Source: Ruminococcus sp. Phil15 (GTDB lineage Bacteria; Bacillota; Clostridia; Oscillospirales; Ruminococcaceae). Taken from it: 64,000 nucleotides of DNA. A model generated the notes under the pieces. That model had not been told where the DNA came from and did no database searches. It saw only the letters and a program-made list of their open reading frames with translations. The stretch's first letter is position 1, and every line of letters begins with the position of its first letter. The position numbers and the translations under genes were made by a program. Of the stretch, positions 20,543-30,541 are shown one piece after another. Location of the stretch: NCBI GenBank assembly GCA_001940995.1, contig MSHC01000034.1, positions 124,001 to 188,000 of the forward strand. Direction: 5' to 3'.

Positions 20543-21049
20543 ATGGAAATCAGAATTGCAGGAACAGTCAACGATTCTATTGTAGACGGCCCCGGGCTTA
20601 GGTTTACAGTGTTTGCGCAAGGCTGTCCGCATAATTGCGAAGGCTGCCATAATCCGCATACCCACGACTTTAATGGCGGTAAGGTCTGCGATACCGGCGA
20701 AATCGTAAGCCTTTTTCTTCAGAATCCGCTTATAGACGGCATATCGCTAAGCGGCGGCGAGCCGTTCTGCCAGGCAAAAGCGTGCGCAGAGCTTGCAAGA
20801 GAAGCAAAGAAAAACTCTCTCGATGTTATTACCTACACTGGTTATGACTTTGAGTATCTTCTGGAAAACGCAGACGACGATAACGGATATATGGCTTTGC
20901 TTCAGGCTACCGATTACCTGATAGACGGGAGATTTGTTCTGTCTGAAAAAAGCTTAGAGCTTCGCTTTAAGGGCAGTAAGAACCAGCGAATCCTGGATGT
21001 GAAAAGCTCGCTTGAGCAGGGCAAAGCTGTTGCATATAATTTTGAATAA
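20543..21049 (+). CDS. nrdG: anaerobic RNR activating protein, radical SAM
   Basis: VDGPGLRFTVFAQGCPHNCEGCHNPHT; follows nrdD. Confidence 0.96.
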   Translation: MEIRIAGTVNDSIVDGPGLRFTVFAQGCPHNCEGCHNPHTHDFNGGKVCDTGEIVSLFLQNPLIDGISLSGGEPFCQAKACAELAREAKKNSLDVITYTGYDFEYLLENADDDNGYMALLQATDYLIDGRFVLSEKSLELRFKGSKNQRILDVKSSLEQGKAVAYNFE

Positions 21050-21060
21050 TATAGATTTTC

Positions 21061-21098
21061 AGCTGTCTGTGTAAATTATTACAGACAGCTTTTTCTTT
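21061..21098 (+). terminator. intrinsic terminator after nrdG
   Basis: AGCTGTCTGT-GTAAATTATT-ACAGACAGCTTTTTCTTT. Confidence 0.85.
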
Positions 21099-21212
21099 GT
21101 CATATTGTGAAATTTAAAATTTCACAGCTAATTTGTCAAAAAACTATGGAAAAATCTATCAACCTGTGTTATAATACAGTGTGTATATTCAAATATCGGT
21201 GAGGTTATTGCA

Positions 21213-22493
21213 TTGAAAGTAGATTACGAAAAAACACAAATAGCCGAGGGCGTAAGCCTTGACGTTATAAACGACAGTAAATTCAGCACGAATTTTGCGT
21301 CGGTAAGGTTTGTGATGCCGTTCAGGAGAGAAGATGCCTCGGCAATCTCTTTTGTACCCAGTATACTTACAACACTCTGTGAAAGATATCCGACAAAGAT
21401 AGAGCTTAACAGAAAGCTTCTCTCTTTGTATAATACAACGCTCGGCCTTGGCAGGTCAATTGTCGGGGATAACTATGTTGTAACGATGTATGTAAACTGT
21501 ATAAGCGATAAGAACGCCTATGACGGTGAAAGAGTTACAGAGGAAGCCGTTTCTATCCTCATAGACTGTATCCTGAATCCTAAGGTCACAGACGGTAAGT
21601 TTGACCAAAAGGAGTTTGACATCATAAAGCTTGACCTTTTAAGCACAATTGAGAGCGAAATAAATAACAAGCGTGACTATGCGCAGATGCTTGCAAATGA
21701 GATTATCTATGTAGACGAGCCTTCCGCAACGAAGTATTACGGAACCCGTGAAACAGCAGAGGCTCTCACAAACGAACAAGTCTACGAGTGTTATAAAAAT
21801 ATGCTTAGCACAGCCGATATTGAAATAACTATCGGCGGAAGCGAGCTTGATAACGCAAAGAAGCTTCTCTGCGACGCATTTTCAAAGCTTCCGAGAAAAT
21901 CAAATAATATCGTCTATTACAGCGGAAGTAAGCTTAAGAAGGAAACTGCCGTAAGAAACGTAAAGAGCGATGTCCAGCAGACAAGACTCATTATGGCGTA
22001 CAAGGGCGGCACCGAGAATGTATATGTTGATAAGCTTTTTTCTGCTATGTTCGGCGCAACTCCTACCTCAAGACTGTTTATGAACGTAAGAGAAAAGCTC
22101 CAGCTCTGCTATTCGTGCAGTGCAAATCTTGCAGAGTATAAGAAAACTCTTATGGTAACGGCAGGCATTGATGAGAATAACTGCGAAAAGGCGGCAGAAG
22201 AAATCGGCAGACAGCTTAAATCTATCGCAGACGGCGATTTTACAGATGACGAGCTTTTCCAGACAAAGCTTATGATAACAGGTGCATTCAGAGCAAACTA
22301 TGACGGAATTTATGAGCTGTGTATGTGGTATAACGTGCAGAACAGACGTGGCACCTGCTATACCCCTGACGAGGTTATAGATATCTTTAATTCAGTTACA
22401 AGAGAACAGATTATCGAGTGCGCAAAATCTTATAAGCTCGATACTGTCTTTACCCTCACGCCACAAAATCAGCCGAAAGGACCCGAGCAATGA
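21213..22493 (+). CDS. M16 family metallopeptidase-like protein (YfmF-type)
   Basis: M16 fold with degenerate zinc motif; adjacent to a YfmH-type paralogue. Confidence 0.85.
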   Translation: MKVDYEKTQIAEGVSLDVINDSKFSTNFASVRFVMPFRREDASAISFVPSILTTLCERYPTKIELNRKLLSLYNTTLGLGRSIVGDNYVVTMYVNCISDKNAYDGERVTEEAVSILIDCILNPKVTDGKFDQKEFDIIKLDLLSTIESEINNKRDYAQMLANEIIYVDEPSATKYYGTRETAEALTNEQVYECYKNMLSTADIEITIGGSELDNAKKLLCDAFSKLPRKSNNIVYYSGSKLKKETAVRNVKSDVQQTRLIMAYKGGTENVYVDKLFSAMFGATPTSRLFMNVREKLQLCYSCSANLAEYKKTLMVTAGIDENNCEKAAEEIGRQLKSIADGDFTDDELFQTKLMITGAFRANYDGIYELCMWYNVQNRRGTCYTPDEVIDIFNSVTREQIIECAKSYKLDTVFTLTPQNQPKGPEQ

Positions 22494-23800
22494 ACTATAA
22501 GAAAGAAACGATAGTAAATGAACTTAACGGTGAAAGCTATGTAAAAGTCAAGCATCCCAGCGGTCTTACAATCCTTATATGGAAAAAGGAAGGCTTTACT
22601 ACAACCGAAGCCCTTTTCTCAGCAAAATACGGCTCTGTAAATAACCGCTTCAAACGGAAGGACGACGCCGACTTCGTAGAAGTCCCCGAGGGCATCGCAC
22701 ATTTTCTTGAGCATAAGCTGTTTGAAAACGAGGATTGCGACGTGTTTGAGCTTTATGCAAAAACAGGGGCAATGGGAAATGCCTACACAAGCTTTGAAGA
22801 AACGACATATCTTTTCAGCTGTTCCGAAAATTATGCAGAGTCGCTCAGAATACTTTTGTCGTTTGTACAGAAGCCGTATTTTACCGAGCAGTCTGTTGCA
22901 AAGGAGCAGGGTATTATCGGGCAGGAGATTAAAATGGGGCTTGATAACCCGGACAGAAAATCCTTCTTTAATCTCCTAAATTGCCTATATGTAAATCACC
23001 CTGTAAAGATTGATATTGCAGGAACAGCAGAATCTATCGCTGAGATTACTCCCGAGCTTCTGTATAAGTGCTATAATGCGTTTTACAACCTCCATAATAT
23101 GTGCCTTGCAATTGCAGGAAACCTCGATGTAGACGAGGTGCTGAAAATATGTGACGAGGAGCTTATACCTGCCGTAGATTATCAGCTTGACGCTTCTGTT
23201 ATTGACGAGCCTCAGCGAGTTGCGCAAAGCGAATCCGTAGAGAAGTTTCCTGTCGGATTACCCCTTTTCAACATCGGATATAAGTGCAAGCCATACGAGG
23301 GCTATGAGCTTATGAAGAAAGAGCATACCGCGTCAATACTCTTACAGCTCGTCGCAGGTAATACGTCAAAGCTGTATAATGACCTTATAGATGAGGGACT
23401 TATCAACTCAACCTTTGATTTTGAGGTTTTCTGGGGTACAGGACATTTCAATATTATACTCAGCGGTGAATCCCCGGAACCTGCAACTGTAAGACGCAGA
23501 ATTGACGAAGAAATCGAGCGCCTTAAAACAACGGGTCTTGACCGCAGCGAGTTTGAAGTGGTAAAGAAATCTAAGTACGGCTCTATCATTAAGAGCTATG
23601 ACAGCATAGATACCTGCGCATCATATCTCCTTAACTCACATTTTGCAGGAGTTGATGTGTTCGACCTCCAGAAAGTGCTTGCAGAGGTAACTTTTGAGGA
23701 CGTGCAGAATGGACTCTATGAGTTCTTCAATAAAGATATGTCGGCAATTTCTATTATCGAGCCGATATCACAAAACAAGGAAGGAGAATGTAACGCTTGA
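22490..23800 (+). CDS. M16 family metallopeptidase (YfmH-type)
   Basis: GIAHFLEHKLFE (HxxEH) and downstream E motif. Confidence 0.9.
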   Translation: MNYKKETIVNELNGESYVKVKHPSGLTILIWKKEGFTTTEALFSAKYGSVNNRFKRKDDADFVEVPEGIAHFLEHKLFENEDCDVFELYAKTGAMGNAYTSFEETTYLFSCSENYAESLRILLSFVQKPYFTEQSVAKEQGIIGQEIKMGLDNPDRKSFFNLLNCLYVNHPVKIDIAGTAESIAEITPELLYKCYNAFYNLHNMCLAIAGNLDVDEVLKICDEELIPAVDYQLDASVIDEPQRVAQSESVEKFPVGLPLFNIGYKCKPYEGYELMKKEHTASILLQLVAGNTSKLYNDLIDEGLINSTFDFEVFWGTGHFNIILSGESPEPATVRRRIDEEIERLKTTGLDRSEFEVVKKSKYGSIIKSYDSIDTCASYLLNSHFAGVDVFDLQKVLAEVTFEDVQNGLYEFFNKDMSAISIIEPISQNKEGECNA

Positions 23801-25168
23801 ATGCGTTGCGGTTTTGTTATGACAGCATTTTTGACAAACGCTTTTATGCTTGCAAGGGAAGTCGGGGACGAAACGGTAAATGTCATCAAAAATAACCCCG
23901 ATAAGGTGTATTTCCCGTTTTTCGGCGATGGGGAAAACATTCTCAACTCAGGCATCACGATCGACAGAGTGTTTTTTACGATTCCTGGCATTGACTTCAA
24001 GGTCTATTGGTACGGATTCCTTATTGCATTGGGACTGTTCCTTGCACTTCTGTACGGATACAGGAAGATGGTGCCTTACGGCCTTGACCCTGATAAAATG
24101 ACGGACGCTATTATGGGCGGCTTTCTCGGCGCAATGGTAGGAGCAAGGCTCTATTATGTAGTTTTCAACGATGTCGGCATAGGCATAAAGGACTTTTTCG
24201 ATACCCGAAACGGCGGACTTGCAATCTATGGCGGAGTTATAGGTGCGCTTCTCGTGGGCGGTATTATACTCAAGGCAAAACGGCTTAAAGTTGCAACAGC
24301 CTTTGACGTAGCAGCTCCCTGCTTCCTTATCGGTCAGTGCATCGGAAGATGGGGCAATTTCTTTAACCAGGAAGCGTTCGGTACGAATACAGATATGCCT
24401 TGGGGTATGATGAGTAGCAAAACCATAAGCTATCTTGTAAGCGTAGGCGATGACTATGCAATAAAGTCGGGAGAGATACTAGATTACTATATGCCTGTGC
24501 ATCCCTGCTTCCTGTATGAATCAATTTGGTGCCTTATTGGATTTGTGATTCTGCACTTATACTCAAAGCACAGAAAGTTTGACGGCGAAGTGTTCCTTAT
24601 GTATATCGGCTGGTACGGACTCGGCAGATTCTTTATCGAGGGCGTAAGAACGGACAGCCTCTATATCGGAAATATCAGAGTATCCCAGCTTGTCGCAGGC
24701 ACCTGCGTCCTCGCCGCTATCGTGTTGATTATTATATTCCGTGGTATGGCAAAAAGAGCAGGCGACTATAAGCTATATTGCGAAACAGAGGATTCACAGA
24801 TTCAGCTTGCCGGCTATAAGCTGTATACTCAGTATAATAAGGACAAGAAAGAGCTTAATAATAAAATCTCAGAAGCAAAATCTCTCGGCAACGACTTCTC
24901 TGCACTTCAGAAGGAGTATGACGAAAAGTATGGTCCTGAGGGCAAAAAGAAGCTGGAACAGGCTTTGACAGAGCTTGAAGCAAAGGCAAAGGAATATTAC
25001 AAAAAGAATAAGAACACCACTTCCGAAAAGAAGAACGACGACTATCAGCCTATCCTCGACGAGGAAGAAGCTGTGGAAAATGCAGAAGAAGCCGCTGATG
25101 ACGTAGCAGACGTAATTACAGAAGAAGCAACTCAAGATGCTGACGAAACTAAGGAGGACGAAGAATAA
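23801..25168 (+). CDS. lgt: prolipoprotein diacylglyceryl transferase with long acidic C-terminal tail
   Basis: YGFLIALG, GGFLGAMVGARLYYV, GGLAIYGGVIG, GRWGNFFNQEAFG; ~120 aa charged extension after last TM. Confidence 0.93.
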   Translation: MRCGFVMTAFLTNAFMLAREVGDETVNVIKNNPDKVYFPFFGDGENILNSGITIDRVFFTIPGIDFKVYWYGFLIALGLFLALLYGYRKMVPYGLDPDKMTDAIMGGFLGAMVGARLYYVVFNDVGIGIKDFFDTRNGGLAIYGGVIGALLVGGIILKAKRLKVATAFDVAAPCFLIGQCIGRWGNFFNQEAFGTNTDMPWGMMSSKTISYLVSVGDDYAIKSGEILDYYMPVHPCFLYESIWCLIGFVILHLYSKHRKFDGEVFLMYIGWYGLGRFFIEGVRTDSLYIGNIRVSQLVAGTCVLAAIVLIIIFRGMAKRAGDYKLYCETEDSQIQLAGYKLYTQYNKDKKELNNKISEAKSLGNDFSALQKEYDEKYGPEGKKKLEQALTELEAKAKEYYKKNKNTTSEKKNDDYQPILDEEEAVENAEEAADDVADVITEEATQDADETKEDEE

Positions 25169-26025
25169 TGGCAAAGATTATTGACGGAAAGGCAGTTTCC
25201 GCCCGGGTTAAGGAAAAAATAGCAATGGAAACAGCCGAGCTTAAAGCAAAGTACGGCGTCTCAATCGGACTTGCAGTTGTTATTGTAGGAGATAACCCTG
25301 CATCAAGAATTTATGTAAATAACAAGAAAAAGGCTTGCGAAGCTGTTGGCTTTGAGTCGTTCGAGTATGCATTGCCGACAGAAACAACGCAGGAAGAGCT
25401 TTTAGCTTTGATAGACAAGCTCAATAAAGACGATAAGGTAAACGGTATTCTTGTTCAGCTCCCATTGCCAAAGCACCTTGATGAAAAGCTTGTTATCAAT
25501 AACATCTCGCCCGATAAGGACGTAGATGCCTTTCACCCTGTAAATGTAGGCAAGATTATGATAGGGGACTACAGCTTCCTTCCTTGCACACCGGCAGGCG
25601 TTATGGAGCTTATCGCTTCAACAGGCGTTGAAATATGCGGCAAGGAATGTGTCGTTGTCGGCAGAAGCAATATCGTAGGAAAGCCTATGTCTATGCTTCT
25701 CCTACATAAGAGCGGTACTGTTACTACATGCCACTCAAAGACTAAGGATCTCGCAGAGCAGTGCAGAAGAGCGGATATCCTCGTTGCCGCAGTAGGCGTG
25801 CCAAATCTTATTAAGGGCAATATGATTAAAGAGGGCGCTGTAGTAATCGACGTTGGTATGAACAGGCTTGAGAACGGCAAGCTCTGCGGCGACGTTGAGT
25901 TTGAAACGGCAGAAAAGGCAGCAGGATATATTACTCCCGTGCCGGGCGGCGTAGGACCTATGACAATTGCAATGCTTATGCAGAATACTCTTACAGCCGC
26001 AAAAACAAAGCTTGGCATACAGTAA
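25168..26025 (+). CDS. folD: methylenetetrahydrofolate dehydrogenase/cyclohydrolase
   Basis: GILVQLPLPKHLDE, VVGRSNIVGKPMSMLL, TPVPGGVGPMTIAML. Confidence 0.97.
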   Translation: MAKIIDGKAVSARVKEKIAMETAELKAKYGVSIGLAVVIVGDNPASRIYVNNKKKACEAVGFESFEYALPTETTQEELLALIDKLNKDDKVNGILVQLPLPKHLDEKLVINNISPDKDVDAFHPVNVGKIMIGDYSFLPCTPAGVMELIASTGVEICGKECVVVGRSNIVGKPMSMLLLHKSGTVTTCHSKTKDLAEQCRRADILVAAVGVPNLIKGNMIKEGAVVIDVGMNRLENGKLCGDVEFETAEKAAGYITPVPGGVGPMTIAMLMQNTLTAAKTKLGIQ

Positions 26026-26213
26026 TTCAAATTCTTAATAAACTGTGAACAAGCTTTACATTTGCATAACTTTGTGATATAATCTATTTGTTGTGCGATT
26101 GTGTAAATGCACAGCAAAAATCCGTGCTCGCAGATATCGGGAAACGCCGCTTGCGGAGTGTACCTGCCGATTTCTTCGACACAGGAAATATTGATGAAAG
26201 AGGTACGATTACC

Positions 26214-26480
26214 ATGATGAGACAGGAAGAAAAGAGTGCAGTAATTGCTGCAAACAGAAACCACGAAACCGATACAGGTTCTCCGGAGGTACAGATTGCT
26301 ATTCTCTCCAAGAGAATCAACGACCTTACAGAGCATCTCAAGGTTCACAAGAACGACCACCACTCCAGAAGAGGTCTTTACAAGATGATCGGTCGCAGAA
26401 GAAACCTTCTTAACTACCTTATGAAGAAGGACATCAACAGATACAGAGAAATCATCGCTAAGCTCGGTATCCGTAAGTAA
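26214..26480 (+). CDS. rpsO: 30S ribosomal protein S15
   Basis: [50 protein letters not shown]; true start ATG 26214/26217, not the listed 26088. Confidence 0.97.
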   Translation: MMRQEEKSAVIAANRNHETDTGSPEVQIAILSKRINDLTEHLKVHKNDHHSRRGLYKMIGRRRNLLNYLMKKDINRYREIIAKLGIRK

Positions 26481-26662
26481 TTTTGTTTACACTGAGGCAG
26501 TTTGCATAACTTTTGCTGACTGCCTTTTGGTGTATATTAGAGCAGTAGTGATTAGCATTAAACAGAGCATCCAAAGCCGAAAACCGGGGTGCCGTGTTTA
26601 TTGCTAAAGCTGCTGCAAGACCCCTAAAAATGCGAAAAACTAAAATTCAGGAGGAAAACAGC

Positions 26663-28783
26663 ATGTTTGAAAATTTCAGAACTTTTGAAACAACCTATGC
26701 AGGCAGACCGCTTACCGTTGAAACAGGCAAGATGTGCGGACTCGCAAACGGTTCTTGCGTCGTAAGATACGGCGAAACTGTTGTAATGGGCAACGTTACA
26801 GCAAGTAAAAAGCCGAGAGAGGGAATTGACTTTTTCCCGCTTTCCGTTGACTTTGAAGAAAAGCTTTATTCGGTAGGTAAGATTCCAGGCTCATACCTCA
26901 AGAGAGAAGGCAAGGCGTCCGATAAGGCTATATTAGCATCAAGATGCGTAGACCGTCCGATCAGACCTCTTTTCCCTAAGGATATGAGAAATGACGTCAG
27001 CGTTGTTATGACAGTTCTCGCAGTAGACCCCGACAACTCACCTGAAATCGCAGGTATGATCGCTACGTCGGTCGCTCTTTCTATCTCAGATATCCCGTGG
27101 AACGGACCGGTTGCAAGCATTAATGTGGGCTACGTTGACGGCGAGCTCGTTCTTAATCCTACGCTTGAACAGAGAGCAGATAATAAGCTCAACCTTACGG
27201 TTGCAGGATCTGCTGAAAAGGTAGTTATGATTGAAGCAGGCGCAGACGAAATTCCTGACGACCTTATGCTCGAAGCAATCATCAAGGGTCACGACGAAAT
27301 CAAGAAGATGGTAGCATTCATCGCCGATATCCAGAGCCAGATCGGTAAGCCTAAGTTCACATTTGAGTCTATGGAGCTTGACCACGATATGATGGACGAG
27401 GTTGAAGCACTCGTAGGCGAAAAGGTAAAGATTGCTCTTGATACAGACGATAAGAATATCCGTGACGCAAGAATGGAACCTATCACACAGGAGGTTCTCG
27501 ATACGCTTTCCGAAAAGTACGAAAATATGCCTGTAATCATCGGAGAGGTTATGTACAAGCTTCAGAAGAAGATTGTCAGAAACTGGCTCTATGAAGGCAA
27601 GCGTGTAGACGGCAGAGAAATTGACGAAATCAGACCTCTCGCTTCCGAAGTAGGTCTCCTCCCAAGAGTACACGGCTCAGGACTGTTTACAAGAGGCCAG
27701 ACGCAGGTTATGACAATCTGTACATTAGGTCCTGTAAGCGACGCCCAGAGAATGGACGGTATAGACGAAGAAGAAACTAAGAGATATATGCATCAGTACA
27801 ACTTCCCGTCTTACTCTGTCGGCGAAACAAAGCCGTCGAGAGGACCCGGAAGAAGAGAAATCGGCCACGGCGCACTTGCTGAAAGAGCGCTCGTTCCTGT
27901 AATACCAAGCGTTGAGGATTTCCCATACGCAATCAGAATGGTATCCGAAGTTCTTTCGTCCAACGGTTCAACATCACAGGGCTCAATCTGCGGCTCAACG
28001 CTCGCCCTTATGGATGCAGGCGTTCCGATAAAAGCCCCTGTTGCAGGTATTTCCTGCGGCCTTATTACTAAGGAAGACGGAAGCTGGATGACAATGGTCG
28101 ATATCCAGGGCCTTGAAGACTTCTACGGCGATATGGACTTCAAGGTCGGCGGTACTAAGAACGGTATCACAGCTATACAGGTTGATATCAAGGTTGACGG
28201 CCTTACCTATGATATTATCAAGGAAGCATTTGCTAAGACCCATAAGGCTCGTGACTATATACTTGACGAAGTAATGCTCAAGGCTATTGCCGAACCACGT
28301 CCGACGGTTAACAAGTGGGCGCCAAAGATGCTTACGACTAAGGTTCCTGTCGATAAGATCAGAGAAGTAATCGGCTCAGGCGGAAAGGTAATCCAGAAGA
28401 TTGCCGCCGACTGCGAGGTTAAGATTGATATTGAGGAAGACGGCAGCGTATTTGTTTCGGGCATCGACCTCGAAAAGGCTCAGAAGGCTATCGACATTAT
28501 TAATACAATCGGCTTTGACCCTGAAATCGGCGCAATCTATAAGGGCAAGGTTGTAAGAATTATGAACTTCGGTGCGTTCGTTGAAATCGCACCGGGCAAG
28601 GACGGACTTGTCCACATCTCTAAACTCGAAAACAAGAGAGTAGATAAGGTTGAGGACGTTGTATCTATCGGCGATGAAATTGTCGTTAAGGTAATGGAAA
28701 TCGACCAGCAGGGCAGAATCAACCTTTCCAGAAAGGACGCACTCGCAGATATCGCCGCAAAGAAGGCAGCTACTGCTGAATAA
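26663..28783 (+). CDS. pnp: polyribonucleotide nucleotidyltransferase
   Basis: RNase PH domains, KH (IREVIGSGGKVIQKI) and S1 domain; ATG 26663 after AGGAGG. Confidence 0.97.
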   Translation: MFENFRTFETTYAGRPLTVETGKMCGLANGSCVVRYGETVVMGNVTASKKPREGIDFFPLSVDFEEKLYSVGKIPGSYLKREGKASDKAILASRCVDRPIRPLFPKDMRNDVSVVMTVLAVDPDNSPEIAGMIATSVALSISDIPWNGPVASINVGYVDGELVLNPTLEQRADNKLNLTVAGSAEKVVMIEAGADEIPDDLMLEAIIKGHDEIKKMVAFIADIQSQIGKPKFTFESMELDHDMMDEVEALVGEKVKIALDTDDKNIRDARMEPITQEVLDTLSEKYENMPVIIGEVMYKLQKKIVRNWLYEGKRVDGREIDEIRPLASEVGLLPRVHGSGLFTRGQTQVMTICTLGPVSDAQRMDGIDEEETKRYMHQYNFPSYSVGETKPSRGPGRREIGHGALAERALVPVIPSVEDFPYAIRMVSEVLSSNGSTSQGSICGSTLALMDAGVPIKAPVAGISCGLITKEDGSWMTMVDIQGLEDFYGDMDFKVGGTKNGITAIQVDIKVDGLTYDIIKEAFAKTHKARDYILDEVMLKAIAEPRPTVNKWAPKMLTTKVPVDKIREVIGSGGKVIQKIAADCEVKIDIEEDGSVFVSGIDLEKAQKAIDIINTIGFDPEIGAIYKGKVVRIMNFGAFVEIAPGKDGLVHISKLENKRVDKVEDVVSIGDEIVVKVMEIDQQGRINLSRKDALADIAAKKAATAE

Positions 28784-28798
28784 GCAAAAAAATATTTG

Positions 28799-28830
28799 AA
28801 CTGCGACGGAGAAATCCGCCGCAGTTTTGA
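28799..28830 (+). terminator. intrinsic terminator after pnp
   Basis: AACTGCGACGGA-GAAA-TCCGCCGCAGTTTT. Confidence 0.75.
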
Positions 28831-28869
28831 GATTATGAAGATAACATTTTTTATAAAGGATTGAGTTTA

Positions 28870-30507
28870 ATGGATTATATTGCACTCGCAAACCTCCTGT
28901 TTCCCGATTCTACAAAAACTCCGGAAGAAATTGAAAAAATGTTTCCTGAACGTCAGCTTCCTAAAGACGCTTGCGTTACAAGAATCGGCCCAAGTCCGAC
29001 AGGCTTTGTGCATTTGGGAAACCTCTATAACGCAATTATCGGTGAAAGAATTTCTCACCAGTCTAACGGCGTTTTTTATCTCAGAATAGAGGATACCGAC
29101 AATAAGCGTGAGGTTGAAGGCGCAGTTGAAACGCTCATAAACGCTATGAACTATTTCGGCGTTCATTTTGACGAGGGCGCTGTTGCTGACGGAGATAACG
29201 GAAACTACGGCCCGTACAGACAAAGACAGCGTAAGGAAATATACCACGTCTTTGCAAAGCAGCTTACTGAAATGGGACTTGCATATCCATGCTTCCTCAC
29301 AGCCGAAGAAATTGACGCTATCAGAGAAGAACAGACAGCAAATAAGGAGAATCCGGGTATCTACGGTAAGTATGCTGAAAAAAGCCGCTCGCTCACAATT
29401 GAGCAGATTCGTGAGAATATCGAAAACGGAATGGAATGGGTGCTCAGATTTAAGGGTAAAGAAACAGGCGAGCATATCTGCGTTGATGATGCAATCAGAG
29501 GCAAGCTTGAAATGCCGAGAAACAATATGGACTTCGTCCTGCTAAAGAGCGACGGAATTCCTACCTACCATTTTGCGCATGTCGTTGACGACCACCTTAT
29601 GCGTTCTACGCACGTCGTAAGAGGCGAGGAGTGGATTTCATCACTCCCTATGCACTATGAGCTATTTAATACGTTCGGCTGGAAATTGCCAATCTATTGC
29701 CACACCGCAACGCTTATGAAGATTGATAACGGCGGAAAGCGAAAGCTTTCAAAGAGAAAAGACCCCGAGCTTGCACTTTCCTACTATCAGCAGGAGGGTA
29801 TCAGCCCGGACGCAATCTGGGAATTTCTCCTCACTCTTTTAAACTCCAATTATGAAGAGTGGAGAATTTCAAACCCTGATACATCTTATCTCGATTTCCC
29901 GTATACAATCGAAAAGATGAATATTGCAGGCGCACTCGTTGACCTTGATAAACTCAGAGATATATCAAAGAACGTTATAGGCGCAATGCCTGCCGAAAAG
30001 ATTTATGAGAGCTGGAAAGAGTGGTGCAGGGAATATAACACTGAGTATTATGACCTCCTGACCAAGTACCCTGAGCGTACAATCGCCGCCCTCAATGTCG
30101 GCAGAAATGCAAAGAAACCAAGAAAGGACCTTGAAACTTGGAAGCAGTCATGCGAGTTTATGAGCTTTTATTATGACGAAACACTCAAAATTTGCGACGA
30201 AATGCCGCAGGAGTGCGACGAGCAGACACAGAAAACTTTCTTTACCAAATATCTTGAAACCTATGACCATAACGACGATTCAAATACTTGGTTTGAAAAG
30301 GTAAGAGCAATCACCGACGAGCTTGGATTTGCCGTAAGACCTAAGGATTATAAAAATAATCCAGAACAGTATAAGGGAAGCATTGTGCATATTACCAATA
30401 TGCTCAGAATTGCTTTGACGGGCAGAGCAAACGCTCCCGATATCTGGGAGGTAAGCCACGTCCTCGGAGAAGAAATTGTAAGAGGAAGAATTTCAAAGTT
30501 CTGCTAA
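28870..30507 (+). CDS. gltX: glutamyl-tRNA synthetase
   Basis: RIGPSPTGFVHLGNLYNA, KRKLSKRKDPELALSYY. Confidence 0.95.
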   Translation: MDYIALANLLFPDSTKTPEEIEKMFPERQLPKDACVTRIGPSPTGFVHLGNLYNAIIGERISHQSNGVFYLRIEDTDNKREVEGAVETLINAMNYFGVHFDEGAVADGDNGNYGPYRQRQRKEIYHVFAKQLTEMGLAYPCFLTAEEIDAIREEQTANKENPGIYGKYAEKSRSLTIEQIRENIENGMEWVLRFKGKETGEHICVDDAIRGKLEMPRNNMDFVLLKSDGIPTYHFAHVVDDHLMRSTHVVRGEEWISSLPMHYELFNTFGWKLPIYCHTATLMKIDNGGKRKLSKRKDPELALSYYQQEGISPDAIWEFLLTLLNSNYEEWRISNPDTSYLDFPYTIEKMNIAGALVDLDKLRDISKNVIGAMPAEKIYESWKEWCREYNTEYYDLLTKYPERTIAALNVGRNAKKPRKDLETWKQSCEFMSFYYDETLKICDEMPQECDEQTQKTFFTKYLETYDHNDDSNTWFEKVRAITDELGFAVRPKDYKNNPEQYKGSIVHITNMLRIALTGRANAPDIWEVSHVLGEEIVRGRISKFC

Positions 30508-30541
30508 GAACTGTGCAGTTTTATCGAAAGGACATGATAGT

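Noticed and set aside
25569-26363. 264-aa minus ORF across folD and rpsO
   Set aside because: Antisense shadow ORF over two well-identified genes
27086-27673. 195-aa minus ORF inside pnp
   Set aside because: Antisense shadow ORF; pnp frame is unambiguous
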